Under the pieces are notes generated by a model, which did not search any database, had not been told where the DNA came from, and worked only from the letters and a program-made list of their open reading frames with translations. Positions 37,289 through 45,631 of a stretch of DNA of 64,000 nucleotides are shown here, piece by piece. Both the position numbers and the translations under genes were made by a program. The DNA comes from Pseudomonas frederiksbergensis (GTDB taxonomy: Bacteria; Pseudomonadota; Gammaproteobacteria; Pseudomonadales; Pseudomonadaceae): assembly GCF_003732705.1 (NCBI RefSeq), contig NZ_MOBR01000008.1:310001-374000 (forward strand). The letters are read 5' to 3'. The stretch's first letter is position 1. The number at the start of each line of letters is the position of its first letter.

Positions 37289-37301
37289 GTAATAATATAA
37301 C
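37289..37301. promoter_or_regulatory. Zur box, site 2
   Basis: GTAATAATATAAC differs from the GTTATAnTATAAC core at one base, with matching flanks (ATGTAATAATATAACAT). It lies between the divergent amidase and folE2 genes and would control the folE2-znu-like operon. Confidence 0.8.
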
Positions 37302-37333
37302 ATGCCAAATCAACTCCCACGATGGACCTGCTC

Positions 37334-38230
37334 ATGAATGCGCTGACTCTGCCGGATATCGCCGCGCAGGCCTCACGCCAAGCCCTGCCACTCGAGTGGG
37401 TGGGCATGTGCGGCATTGCTCTTCCTGTGTTTTTCGATGGTCAGCGACTGAGTGCCAAGGCTGATGCCGGCGTAAGTCTTGACGATGGTGAAGCGCGCGG
37501 CATTCATATGTCGCGGCTATATCTGGCGCTGGAAGTGCTTGAACGGGAAAACCTCACGCCGGAATTACTGCGCAGCGTCTTGCAGCGCTTTCTCGACAGC
37601 CACGAAGGATTGTCCTGCGACGCGTTCCTGAAAATTCATCTCGATTTATTGCTCAAACGACCAGCACTTGTTAGCCCATTGGCTGGCTGGAAAACCTATC
37701 CGGCGAGCATCGAAGCGCGATTGAAAAACGATATGTTCCACGTGGAACTAAAAATCGACGTGCCTTATTCCTCTACTTGCCCGTGTTCCGCAGCGTTGTC
37801 GCGACAACTTATCCAGCAGCAATTCGTCGATGATTTCGCCAACAAGGCACTGCAACACGCCGATGTTTTGGCTTGGCTGGGTTCGACAAAAGGCATCGTC
37901 GCAACACCTCACAGTCAACGCAGCACCGCGCATTTACAGCTTCGTTTGGACGACTATCTCGATGACTTGCCGCTGATCGCCGTCATCAACGATGCCGAAG
38001 CTGCCCTCGGCACCGCTGTGCAGACGGCGGTAAAACGTGCCGACGAACAAGCCTTCGCCCTGGCCAATGGTCAGAACCTGATGTTCTGTGAAGACGCCGC
38101 GCGACGCCTCAACCTGGCCCTCAAACGCTCCCCCGGCATCAACGCTTTCCACATACGAGTCGTGCACGCCGAGAGCCTTCACGCTCACGATGCAGTCGCC
38201 GAAAGTCGCCATAACTGGGAGGCCGTATGA
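37334..38230 (+). CDS. folE2: GTP cyclohydrolase I type 2 (FolE2)
   Basis: 298 residues from ATG 37334, chosen because GGA precedes it by seven bases and the N-terminus MNALTLPDIA fits the family; ATG 37322 would add four residues. The family motifs LEWVGMCGIALPVFFDG and VPYSSTCPCSAALSRQL, with its metal-coordinating Cys, are present. FolE2 makes dihydroneopterin triphosphate for folate without the obligatory zinc of FolE, using other metals. Its placement downstream of a Zur box fits replacing FolE under zinc starvation. Its stop overlaps the next start (ATGA). Confidence 0.92.
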   Translation: MNALTLPDIAAQASRQALPLEWVGMCGIALPVFFDGQRLSAKADAGVSLDDGEARGIHMSRLYLALEVLERENLTPELLRSVLQRFLDSHEGLSCDAFLKIHLDLLLKRPALVSPLAGWKTYPASIEARLKNDMFHVELKIDVPYSSTCPCSAALSRQLIQQQFVDDFANKALQHADVLAWLGSTKGIVATPHSQRSTAHLQLRLDDYLDDLPLIAVINDAEAALGTAVQTAVKRADEQAFALANGQNLMFCEDAARRLNLALKRSPGINAFHIRVVHAESLHAHDAVAESRHNWEAV

Positions 38231-38895
38231 TCCGCTGCCAATCCCTACGCTGGGGCGCACCCGGCCAACCCCTCACACCCGCCGTAGATTTCGAGCTACC
38301 GGAGGGCAGCCTGACCGGCGTCATCGGCGCCAATGGCTCGGGCAAAAGCAGCCTGCTGAAAGTCATCGCAGGCCTGCAAAAACCACTGGCCGGCAAAATC
38401 GTGCTGGATGTTCCACGCAAGGGCGGCCTCTCGTTTCTGCCCCAGCAACAACACCTGGACCGACAATTCCCTATCAGCCTTCAAGAGCTGGTGGCCGCCG
38501 GATTCTGGGGCAGCAAGCAATCACCTGAAGCCCGCAGCCAAAAACTCAAAGCCGTGCTGGAAGACTGGTGCCTGTCAGGCCTGGAACATCGCCCATTGAT
38601 GGCCCTCTCCGGCGGCGAATTACAGCGCGCCCTACTTGCCCGCTTGAGCCTCGCCGAAGCCCCTTTGCTGTTGCTCGACGAACCGCATGCGGCCCTCGAT
38701 GAACTCGGCCAGGAACTGCTCTGGAAACACATTCACGCCTGGCACGCTGAAGGTAGAACCCTGGTCGTCGTGTGCCACGACCTGGCCGCCGTTCGCCAAC
38801 ACATCCCACACACCCTGCTGATCAAAAGCAGCGGCTGCACACTCGGCCCGAGCACCGAACTGATTCGCCAACAACCGCAAACGCAGGTGGCCTGA
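38227..38895 (+). CDS. Metal (zinc) ABC transporter ATP-binding protein, ZnuC-like
   Basis: 222 residues. Walker A is GANGSGKSS, the signature LSGGELQRALLA, and Walker B LLLLDEPHAALDE, followed by the switch His in VCHDLA. The start overlaps the folE2 stop as ATGA and the stop overlaps the permease start as TGATG. The three transporter genes and the downstream genes form one operon with folE2. It is a second ZnuC-type ATPase; the main znuABC is presumably elsewhere. I give no symbol to avoid confusion with that locus. Confidence 0.9.
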   Translation: MIRCQSLRWGAPGQPLTPAVDFELPEGSLTGVIGANGSGKSSLLKVIAGLQKPLAGKIVLDVPRKGGLSFLPQQQHLDRQFPISLQELVAAGFWGSKQSPEARSQKLKAVLEDWCLSGLEHRPLMALSGGELQRALLARLSLAEAPLLLLDEPHAALDELGQELLWKHIHAWHAEGRTLVVVCHDLAAVRQHIPHTLLIKSSGCTLGPSTELIRQQPQTQVA

Positions 38896-39761
38896 TGATC
38901 GCCGCCGCACAGCTTTGGCAGCCGTTCCACGAGTTTGTATTCATGCGCCGGGCGCTGCTCGGCGGCCTGGTGCTCGCGTGCAGCACCGCCCCACTTGGCG
39001 TGTTTCTGATCCTGCGCCGCATGAGTCTGATCGGCGATGCAGTCGCCCATGGCATCTTGCCCGGCGCTGCATTGGGTTTCTGGTTCGCCGGTCTGAGCCT
39101 CCCCGCGTTGACCATCGGCGGCCTCGGCGCGGGCCTGAGCATGGCCGGTCTGGCTGCATGGATCACCCGTCGTACCGGTCTGCGAGAAGACGCCAGCCTC
39201 GCCGCGATTTATCCAATCTCCCTGGCCAGTGGCGTGCTGATCCTTGGCATCGCTGGCAAACGCCTGGACCTCCTGCACCTGCTATTCGGCTCGGCATTGG
39301 CGGTCGACGGGCCGACGCTCACCGGCATGCTTTGGGTCTCCGGTTTCAGCCTGATCGCCATGGCGCTGATCTACAAACCACTGTTGCTGGACACCCTCGA
39401 CCCGCTGTTCCTGCAAACCGTCAGCCGTCTCGGGCCACTCGCCCACGGCGTATTCCTGACCCTAGTGGTGCTGAATCTGGTGATCGGTTTCCAGGCCATC
39501 GGCGCGCTGATGGTGGTCGGTCTGATGATGTTGCCGGCTGCTGCGTCACGCTTCTGGAGCCGTCGCTTGCCGGTGCTGATGGCCATCGCCGCCGCGCTCG
39601 GCTGCCTCTCGGTGTGGTTCGGTTTACTGCTGTCGTTCTATTACTCGCTGCCCAGCGGCCCGGCCATCGTGCTGGTGGCTGGCGGTTTGTATCTACTGTC
39701 CGTGGTGTTCGGTCCGGTGCACGGCTTGTTGCGCCGCCCGCCTTTGCTCACATCCCAATGA
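38895..39761 (+). CDS. Metal (zinc) ABC transporter permease, ZnuB-like
   Basis: 288 residues from ATG 38895 (MIAAAQLWQPF); the frame extends upstream to 38772 but overlaps the ATPase gene. About eight hydrophobic segments of the ABC-3 permease family, with GGLVLACSTAPLGVFLILRRMSLIGDAVAHGILPGAA near the start (shown in part in family terms: RRMSLIGDAVAHG). It forms the membrane channel with the ZnuC-like ATPase and receives metal from the binding protein at 39773. Confidence 0.9.
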   Translation: MIAAAQLWQPFHEFVFMRRALLGGLVLACSTAPLGVFLILRRMSLIGDAVAHGILPGAALGFWFAGLSLPALTIGGLGAGLSMAGLAAWITRRTGLREDASLAAIYPISLASGVLILGIAGKRLDLLHLLFGSALAVDGPTLTGMLWVSGFSLIAMALIYKPLLLDTLDPLFLQTVSRLGPLAHGVFLTLVVLNLVIGFQAIGALMVVGLMMLPAAASRFWSRRLPVLMAIAAALGCLSVWFGLLLSFYYSLPSGPAIVLVAGGLYLLSVVFGPVHGLLRRPPLLTSQ

Positions 39762-39772
39762 GGTGTTTCCCG

Positions 39773-40648
39773 ATGCGCGCTTTACTCGTGCTGTTCAGTT
39801 TGATGCTGTCGATGTCCGTGACTGCCGCTGAAAAACTCCAGGTGGTCACCAGTTTCAGCATCCTCGCCGACATGACTCATCAGGTCGGCGGCGAGCATAT
39901 CCAGATCACTAACATGGTCGGCCCGGACGCCGATGCCCACACCTACGAGCCGACCCCGGACGATGCCAAAGCCTTGCTCAAGGCCAAGCTCATCATCAAG
40001 AACGGCCTCGGCTTCGAACCCTGGCTGGATCGCCTGGTGACCAGCACCGAAACCAAAGCGCCGGTGATCAGTGCCAGCCACGGTGTGATTCCGCGTTCGC
40101 TGGATGAAGACGGCGAAACCGTTCCCGACCCGCACGCCTGGCACAACCTGGCGAACACCGAGTTGTACATCGCCAACATCACCAAAGCGCTGATCGCCGC
40201 CGACCCCGCGAACAAGGCCGACTACCAGCGCAACAGCCAGGCTTACCTGAAGCAGATCTACGCCCTGCTCGCCGAAGCCAAGGCCAAGCTCGGTTCTCTG
40301 CCGCCGGGTAACCGCAAGATCGTCACCTCCCATGACGCGTTCGGCTATCTCGGCCAGGCCTACGGCATCGACTTCATGGCGCCGCAAGGTCTGTCGACTG
40401 AACGCGAACCGTCCGCTGCGGAAGTAGCGGCGCTGATCACTCAGATTCGCCAGGCGAAAGTCAAAGCGGTATTCATGGAAAACATCAAGGACGCCCGCCT
40501 GCTCAAACAGATCGCCGATGAAAGCGGTGCGCACATTGGCGGCACGTTGTACTCCGATGCACTCGCTGCAACCGGGCCGGCCAGCACCTTCGCCGGGTTG
40601 TTCGAATACAACCTCAACACCCTGTACGACGCGTTGAGCAAACCATGA
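39773..40648 (+). CDS. Metal (zinc) ABC transporter periplasmic binding protein, ZnuA/TroA-like
   Basis: 291 residues from ATG 39773 (GAGG nine bases upstream). A signal peptide ends near SVTAA. The cluster A-I fold carries the metal-binding residues in DAHTYEP, DPHAWHN and VTSHDAFGYL, with a final Asp/Glu site near the C-terminus. The long histidine-rich loop of E. coli ZnuA is missing; only a short acidic loop precedes PHAWH. Members lacking that loop bind Zn, Mn or Fe, so zinc is inferred from the Zur context. Confidence 0.9.
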   Translation: MRALLVLFSLMLSMSVTAAEKLQVVTSFSILADMTHQVGGEHIQITNMVGPDADAHTYEPTPDDAKALLKAKLIIKNGLGFEPWLDRLVTSTETKAPVISASHGVIPRSLDEDGETVPDPHAWHNLANTELYIANITKALIAADPANKADYQRNSQAYLKQIYALLAEAKAKLGSLPPGNRKIVTSHDAFGYLGQAYGIDFMAPQGLSTEREPSAAEVAALITQIRQAKVKAVFMENIKDARLLKQIADESGAHIGGTLYSDALAATGPASTFAGLFEYNLNTLYDALSKP

Positions 40649-41205
40649 TCCGAAAGAATCCCTCAGGTAATTTGCCGGTGATCGCGGAGTCCGCTTACGT
40701 GGATAAAACCGCGATCATCTGCGGCAAAGTGGTGATCGGCGAGAACGTCTTCGTCGGTCCCTACGCAGTGATTCGCGCCGACGAAGTCGATGCCTCGGGC
40801 GAGATGGAGCCGATCACCATCGGCGCCAACTCGAACATCCAGGACGGCGTGGTGATCCATTCCAAGTCCGGCGCGGCGGTGACCATCGGCGAGTTCAGTT
40901 CCATCGCCCACCGCTCCATCGTTCACGGTCCCTGCACCGTCGGCGACCGGGTGTTCATCGGCTTCAACAGTGTGCTGTTCAACTGCTCGGTGGGTAACGG
41001 CTGCGTGGTACGGCACAACTCGGTAGTCGACGGCCGGGACTTGCCCGAAGCCTTCTACGTGCCGTCCACTACGCGTATCGGCCCCGGCACCGACCTGTCG
41101 CAGTTCCCGCCGGTGAGCGTCAGCGCCTCGGAGTTTTCCGAGGACGTGGCGCGCACCAACGTCGATCTGGTGCGCGGCTACAAAGCCCTGCAGAACGAGT
41201 TCTGA
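40645..41205 (+). CDS. Gamma-carbonic anhydrase homologue (hexapeptide repeat)
   Basis: 186 residues with left-handed beta-helix hexapeptide repeats (VVIGENVFVGPYAVIRADE, TIGANSNIQDGVVIHS, GEFSSIAHRSIVHGPCTVG). His residues in IHS, IAHRSIVHG match the triad that binds the metal in gamma-carbonic anhydrases such as Cam. Overlaps the preceding gene as ATGA. Such enzymes can work with iron or other metals, so it could replace a zinc beta-carbonic anhydrase under zinc shortage. That role is inferred from context. Confidence 0.88.
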   Translation: MIRKNPSGNLPVIAESAYVDKTAIICGKVVIGENVFVGPYAVIRADEVDASGEMEPITIGANSNIQDGVVIHSKSGAAVTIGEFSSIAHRSIVHGPCTVGDRVFIGFNSVLFNCSVGNGCVVRHNSVVDGRDLPEAFYVPSTTRIGPGTDLSQFPPVSVSASEFSEDVARTNVDLVRGYKALQNEF

Positions 41206-41207
41206 CC

Positions 41208-42545
41208 ATGAGCAGCGTGCTGATTCGCAATGCCCGATTGGTGAACGAAGGTCGTGAGTTTGACGGCGATCTGTTAGTCAGCAATGGTCGTATCGTCAAG
41301 ATCGCCAGCAGCATCGAAGGCGAAACGGCGAACGTGGAAATCGATGCCCGGGGTCAGTGGCTGCTGCCGGGGATGATCGACGACCAAGTGCATTTCCGTG
41401 ATCCGGGGGCGCCGGACAAAGGCAGTTTCTACACCGAATCCCGAGCTGCGGTGGTCGGCGGCATCACCAGTTTCATGGACATGCCGAACACAAATCCGGC
41501 CACCCTCACCCTCGATGCATTGGCCGACAAAAAGCGTCGGGCGGCGATCAACTCGGTGGCCAACTACGGCTTTCACTTCGGGGTAAGCAACGACAATCTC
41601 GACACCGTTGCCGCGCTCAACCCTTGCGAAGTGGCCGGGGTGAAAGTGTTCATGGGCGCCTCCACCGGCAACATGCTGGTGGACGATCCACGGATTCTCG
41701 AGCGACTGTTCGCCGAGGTACCGACGATCCTGTTGGCCCACTGCGAACACACACCCAGCATCGATGCGAATGCCGCAACCCTGCGAGAACTGTACGGCGA
41801 ACAGATTCCTGCCGCCGCTCACCCGCTGATTCGCAACGCCGAGGTGTGCTTTCGTTCCTCTTCAATGGCTGTGGAACTGGCCAAGCGTCACGGCACCCGA
41901 CTGCACGTTCTGCACCTGACCACGGCAAGCGAACTGGCGCTGTTCGACGACAAGCCACTGGCCGAGAAACGCATCACCGCAGAAGTCTGCCTGCATCATT
42001 TGCTGTTCGATGATCGCGACTATCCGCGCCTGGGCAACTTGATCAAGTGCAACCCGGCGATCAAGTCCCAGGGCGACCGTGATGCGTTACGCCAAGCTTT
42101 GCTGAGCAACCGACTGGATGTGATCGGCAGCGATCATGCGCCCCACACCTGGGCTGAAAAACAGCGGCCTTACAGTCAGGCGCCGTCCGGTCTGCCGCTG
42201 GTGCAACACGCCCTCCTCGCGTTGTTGGAATTGGTCGCGGACGAAGTACTGCCGATCACCACCCTCGTGGCCAAGACCAGTCACCGCGTGGCCGATCTGT
42301 TCGCGATTCCCGACCGTGGTTATCTGCGCGAAGGCTACTGGGCCGATCTGGTACTGATCAAACCCGAGCCCAATGGCATTGCCGTTTCCCAGCAACCAAT
42401 CCTCTCCCAGTGCGGCTGGACGCCTTTCGCCCACCATCGCTTTCGCCACAGCGTCAGCACCACACTGGTGTCGGGGCAAATTGCCTGGCACGCCAATCGT
42501 CTATATGAAAGCTGCCAGGGTTTGCCCCTGCGCTTCATGCGCTAA
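41208..42545 (+). CDS. pyrQ: Dihydroorotase, alternative form (PyrQ/PyrC2-like)
   Basis: 445 residues, amidohydrolase fold. The first metal motif reads IDDQVHFRDPG, with Gln where most dihydroorotases have His (HxH). The carboxylated-lysine region GVKVFMGAS and metal His in LAHCEH, LHLTTASE and SDHAPHTWAEK are present. It closes carbamoyl aspartate to dihydroorotate in pyrimidine synthesis. In P. aeruginosa a second dihydroorotase gene, pyrQ, sits in the same zinc-related locus, and the symbol rests on that. It starts two bases after the carbonic anhydrase gene. Confidence 0.88.
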   Translation: MSSVLIRNARLVNEGREFDGDLLVSNGRIVKIASSIEGETANVEIDARGQWLLPGMIDDQVHFRDPGAPDKGSFYTESRAAVVGGITSFMDMPNTNPATLTLDALADKKRRAAINSVANYGFHFGVSNDNLDTVAALNPCEVAGVKVFMGASTGNMLVDDPRILERLFAEVPTILLAHCEHTPSIDANAATLRELYGEQIPAAAHPLIRNAEVCFRSSSMAVELAKRHGTRLHVLHLTTASELALFDDKPLAEKRITAEVCLHHLLFDDRDYPRLGNLIKCNPAIKSQGDRDALRQALLSNRLDVIGSDHAPHTWAEKQRPYSQAPSGLPLVQHALLALLELVADEVLPITTLVAKTSHRVADLFAIPDRGYLREGYWADLVLIKPEPNGIAVSQQPILSQCGWTPFAHHRFRHSVSTTLVSGQIAWHANRLYESCQGLPLRFMR

Positions 42546-42569
42546 CGCGCCTTCCCGAGAACAGTGACC

Positions 42570-43463
42570 ATGATCCACATCACCCTGCCCGACGGCTCAC
42601 TGCGTGAATACGATCAGCCTCTGTCCGTGTATGAGTTGGCGGCGAGTATCGGCTTCGCGTTGGCCAAAGCGGCAGTGGCCGGTCGGGTGGACGGTGTGTT
42701 GGTGGACTGTGGATTCGTGATTCAGGGCGATGCCCGGGTCAGTATCGTCACGCCTCAAGAGCCCGATGGCCTGGAGATCCTGCGCCGCTCCTGTGCGCTG
42801 ATGTTGGCCATGGCGGTCAAGCAGCTTCATCCAAGTGTCCTGCTGCTGAAGGGCTCGGCACTGGGCGATGGGTTCTTTTATGAGTTTGCGTTGCAGCGCA
42901 CGCTGACACTGGCCGACCTGATCCCGATTGAAGTGCGGATGCGCATGCTGGCGGCGACCAACCATTCGATCCGGCAGCGACCATTGTCCGCCACCGAACA
43001 GCACTCGGTGTACTGCATGGGCGACAGCGAATACTTGAGCAAGGGACCTCACGTCCCCGCCACCAAAGTGCTGCAGGCCTTCGCCCTGGATCATGTCGGC
43101 GGCACGTCGCTGCAACGGATCTACGGCACCTGCTGGCCGAGTCAGGAGGAACTGGAACGTTGGCGAACGCCGCCCCAGGTGATGCTGGTGAACATTGATG
43201 AGCGCCAGATCGCCTTCACCCAATCGGTGACCGAGCAACTGCGACGGAGCGGGATTCACGCCCATGTGGACCTGCGCAACGAGAAGATCGCCCACAAGAT
43301 TCGCGTGCACAGTGAGCGGAGCGTGCCGTATCTGTTGGTGGTCGGAGAGAAGGAAAAGCACGGCGGGTTTGTCAGCGTGCGCAGTTGCAGCGGGGAGGAT
43401 TTCGGGCGGATGAAGATTGATGAGGTGTGTGGGTTCTTACACCCGAAGGATTGTGGTGTCTGA
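42570..43463 (+). CDS. Core-less threonyl-tRNA synthetase-like protein (TGS, degenerate editing domain, anticodon-binding domain)
   Basis: 297 residues from ATG 42570 (GAGA nine bases upstream; a GTG at 42564 is also in frame). It aligns by eye with ThrRS: TGS domain residues 1-60, editing-type domain about 65-198, then directly the anticodon-binding domain (VMLVNIDERQIAFTQSV, VDLRNEKIAHKIRVHS). The whole catalytic core, with its zinc site, is missing. The editing site is also degraded: the HxxxH His pair is L77 and M81, and the usual Cys of CRGPH is S157, while H161 remains. So it cannot charge tRNA by the known mechanism. Last gene of the operon. Confidence 0.88.
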   Translation: MIHITLPDGSLREYDQPLSVYELAASIGFALAKAAVAGRVDGVLVDCGFVIQGDARVSIVTPQEPDGLEILRRSCALMLAMAVKQLHPSVLLLKGSALGDGFFYEFALQRTLTLADLIPIEVRMRMLAATNHSIRQRPLSATEQHSVYCMGDSEYLSKGPHVPATKVLQAFALDHVGGTSLQRIYGTCWPSQEELERWRTPPQVMLVNIDERQIAFTQSVTEQLRRSGIHAHVDLRNEKIAHKIRVHSERSVPYLLVVGEKEKHGGFVSVRSCSGEDFGRMKIDEVCGFLHPKDCGV

Positions 43464-43470
43464 CACAACG

Positions 43471-43537
43471 CCTTCGCGGGCAAGCCTCGCTCCTACAGAG
43501 GGTGATACCTGTAGGAGCGAGGCTTGCCCGCGAAGCT
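43471..43537. repeat. REP hairpin at the end of the zinc island
   Basis: CCTTCGCGGGCAAGCCTCGC and the inverse GCGAGGCTTGCCCGCGAAGC surround a short loop. It lies between convergent genes and probably ends the operon. Confidence 0.88.
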
Positions 43538-43538
43538 T

Positions 43539-44060
43539 TTAAGCTCTCGGCTTCACAGTGCCGCAATCCTGACCCAGCCAAACCGCGCGGGTATCCAGGC
43601 TGCCCTTCTGCTGAATCCCGGTGGCATTGAAAGTGCCATTGACCTTGGTGGTGAACTCACGATCACTGAGGAACGTCGCCACACCCGCACCTTGCGCTTT
43701 CGGGCAGCTGAAGCGGAATTTCCACTGGTTGCCGGTGCGATCGGTGATTTCCTGCTTGCAGCCCGATTGCGGATCCGTCAGCGGAATGTTGTCCGACGCT
43801 ACCTGGGCCTGGGTCAGACAGGCACGAATCCCCTTGCCGCCCATGGTGATGCCCTGCTTCTCCAGTTGCGCCCGTTGTGCCGGGGTCATCTGGCCTTGCA
43901 ACTGGCCGAGGATCAATTGCAGATCTGGCAGGTTCTGGTCATCGACCTTCATGTTGCTGGTGGTCAACTCCCACAAACCCGGTTGCAGCATCTGCGCCTG
44001 AGCAGCCACAGGAAGGGACAAACCAAGGGCCATGGCCAAACCCAGCAGACGAACGTTCAT
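43539..44060 (-). CDS. DUF3617 family exported protein
   Basis: 173 residues from ATG 44060 (AGGAG upstream; a longer start at 44078 is less likely). A signal peptide ends AAQAQ. The family pattern QPGLWELTTSNMKVDD at the mature N-terminus, the CLTQAQ and SGCKQEI cysteines and the FRFSCP segment match DUF3617, a small periplasmic family of unknown function common in Pseudomonas. Divergent from cls. Confidence 0.85.
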   Translation of the reverse strand: MNVRLLGLAMALGLSLPVAAQAQMLQPGLWELTTSNMKVDDQNLPDLQLILGQLQGQMTPAQRAQLEKQGITMGGKGIRACLTQAQVASDNIPLTDPQSGCKQEITDRTGNQWKFRFSCPKAQGAGVATFLSDREFTTKVNGTFNATGIQQKGSLDTRAVWLGQDCGTVKPRA

Positions 44061-44191
44061 CGAGTAACTCCTGATCAATAGTGGCCGTTAGACGTCAGCC
44101 ATGTGCTTCGGTTCATGGGCCAATTAAATAGCGACATTCTGCACGGAACATGGTCTTTTACGTATTGAATCTTCAGGAGCAAGGTTGCCCC

Positions 44192-45631
44192 ATGGATTAT
44201 TTTGGACCGCATGTTTTCGGTTATCTGATCGCGCTACTGCACTCGCTGGGCCTGATTGCCGCCATCCACGCCGTGTTGACCGTTCGAACCGCCCAAGGCT
44301 CGATCGCCTGGGCCCTGTCGCTGTTGTTCATTCCCTACCTGACGCTCATCCCGTACCTGGTCTTCGGCCGCAGTACCTTCGATGGCTACATCAAGGCGCG
44401 GCGCCAGGCTAACGAAGAAATGCGCAAGGCCATCTCCGAGCTGAACTGGCGCCCCTGGGTCGAAGAAGCCCTGACCGCCCGCGCATCCAACGCCTACGCC
44501 TCATTAAGAGCGATGCCCAAACTGGGGCGCATGCCGTGCCTGGCAAACAACGAAGTGCGCCTGCTGATCAACGGCACGGCGACCTTCGAGGCGATTTTCG
44601 AAGCCATCAGCAACGCCAAAGAGGCGGTGCTGATTCAGTTCTTCATCATCCACGACGACCGACTCGGCCAACGCCTGCAAACCCTGCTGCTGAAAAAAGC
44701 CGCCGAAGGTGTGGCGGTTTATCTACTTTACGACCGCATCGGCAGCCACTCGTTGCCCCACAGCTACGTGCAGCCGTTGCGCGAGGCCGGCGTCGAAGTC
44801 AAAGCATTTGCCACCCGCAGCGGCTGGCTCAACCGGTTCCAGGTCAACTTTCGCAACCACCGCAAGATCGTGGTCGTCGACGGTGTGCTGGGTTTCGTCG
44901 GTGGGCACAACGTCGGTGATGAATACATGGGCGAGAAGCCGCCCCTGGCGCCGTGGCGCGATACCCACGTTCAAGTGCGCGGACCGGTGGTGGCCTGCAT
45001 GCAGGAATCCTTTGCTGAAGACTGGTTCTGGGCCGCACGCTCACTGCCGCCACTGATCCTGTCGGACGTTTACCCGGACGATGGCGTGCTCTGCCAATTG
45101 CTCGCCAGCGGCCCGGCGGATTCCTACGAAACCTGCTCACTGTTCTTCGTCGAAGCCATTCATGCAGCGACGGAGCGGGTGTGGATTACCAGTCCTTACT
45201 TCATTCCAGACGAGGCCGTTTTCGCCGCATTAAGGCTGGCGGTACTGCGCGGTGTGGATGTGCGATTGCTGCTGCCGTCGCGACCGGATCACCGGATCGT
45301 TTACGCCGCGTCCAGCCTGTATGCCTTCGAAGCCGTGCGCGCAGGCGTGCGCGTTTTCCGCTACCAGCCCGGATTCCTGCATCAGAAAGTGGTGTTGATC
45401 GACAGCGAAATCAGCGCAATCGGCAGCGCCAACCTGGACAACCGTTCATTCCGGCTGAATTTTGAGGTGATGCTGCTGACCGTCGACAGCGCGTTCGCCG
45501 CCGAGGTGGAACAAATGCTCAACGATGACTTTGCCCAGGCCCACGAGATCGCCAAAGAAGAAAGCCGGGAGACCCACCGCCTGCAACAGATTGGCATGCG
45601 GGTCGCCCGGCTGATTTCACCGATACTCTAA
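44192..45631 (+). CDS. cls: Cardiolipin synthase
   Basis: 479 residues from ATG 44192 (AGGAG 13-17 bases upstream). Two N-terminal hydrophobic segments are followed by the phospholipase D fold with two HKD motifs, [19 protein letters not shown] and [20 protein letters not shown]. It joins two phosphatidylglycerols to cardiolipin at the inner membrane. The stop overlaps that of the convergent cfaB-like gene at 45628-45631. Confidence 0.93.
   Translation: MDYFGPHVFGYLIALLHSLGLIAAIHAVLTVRTAQGSIAWALSLLFIPYLTLIPYLVFGRSTFDGYIKARRQANEEMRKAISELNWRPWVEEALTARASNAYASLRAMPKLGRMPCLANNEVRLLINGTATFEAIFEAISNAKEAVLIQFFIIHDDRLGQRLQTLLLKKAAEGVAVYLLYDRIGSHSLPHSYVQPLREAGVEVKAFATRSGWLNRFQVNFRNHRKIVVVDGVLGFVGGHNVGDEYMGEKPPLAPWRDTHVQVRGPVVACMQESFAEDWFWAARSLPPLILSDVYPDDGVLCQLLASGPADSYETCSLFFVEAIHAATERVWITSPYFIPDEAVFAALRLAVLRGVDVRLLLPSRPDHRIVYAASSLYAFEAVRAGVRVFRYQPGFLHQKVVLIDSEISAIGSANLDNRSFRLNFEVMLLTVDSAFAAEVEQMLNDDFAQAHEIAKEESRETHRLQQIGMRVARLISPIL

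Noticed and set aside
38772..38894. Upstream extension of the Znu-like permease
   Set aside because: It lies within the ATPase coding sequence; the TGATG overlap at 38893 marks the real start.
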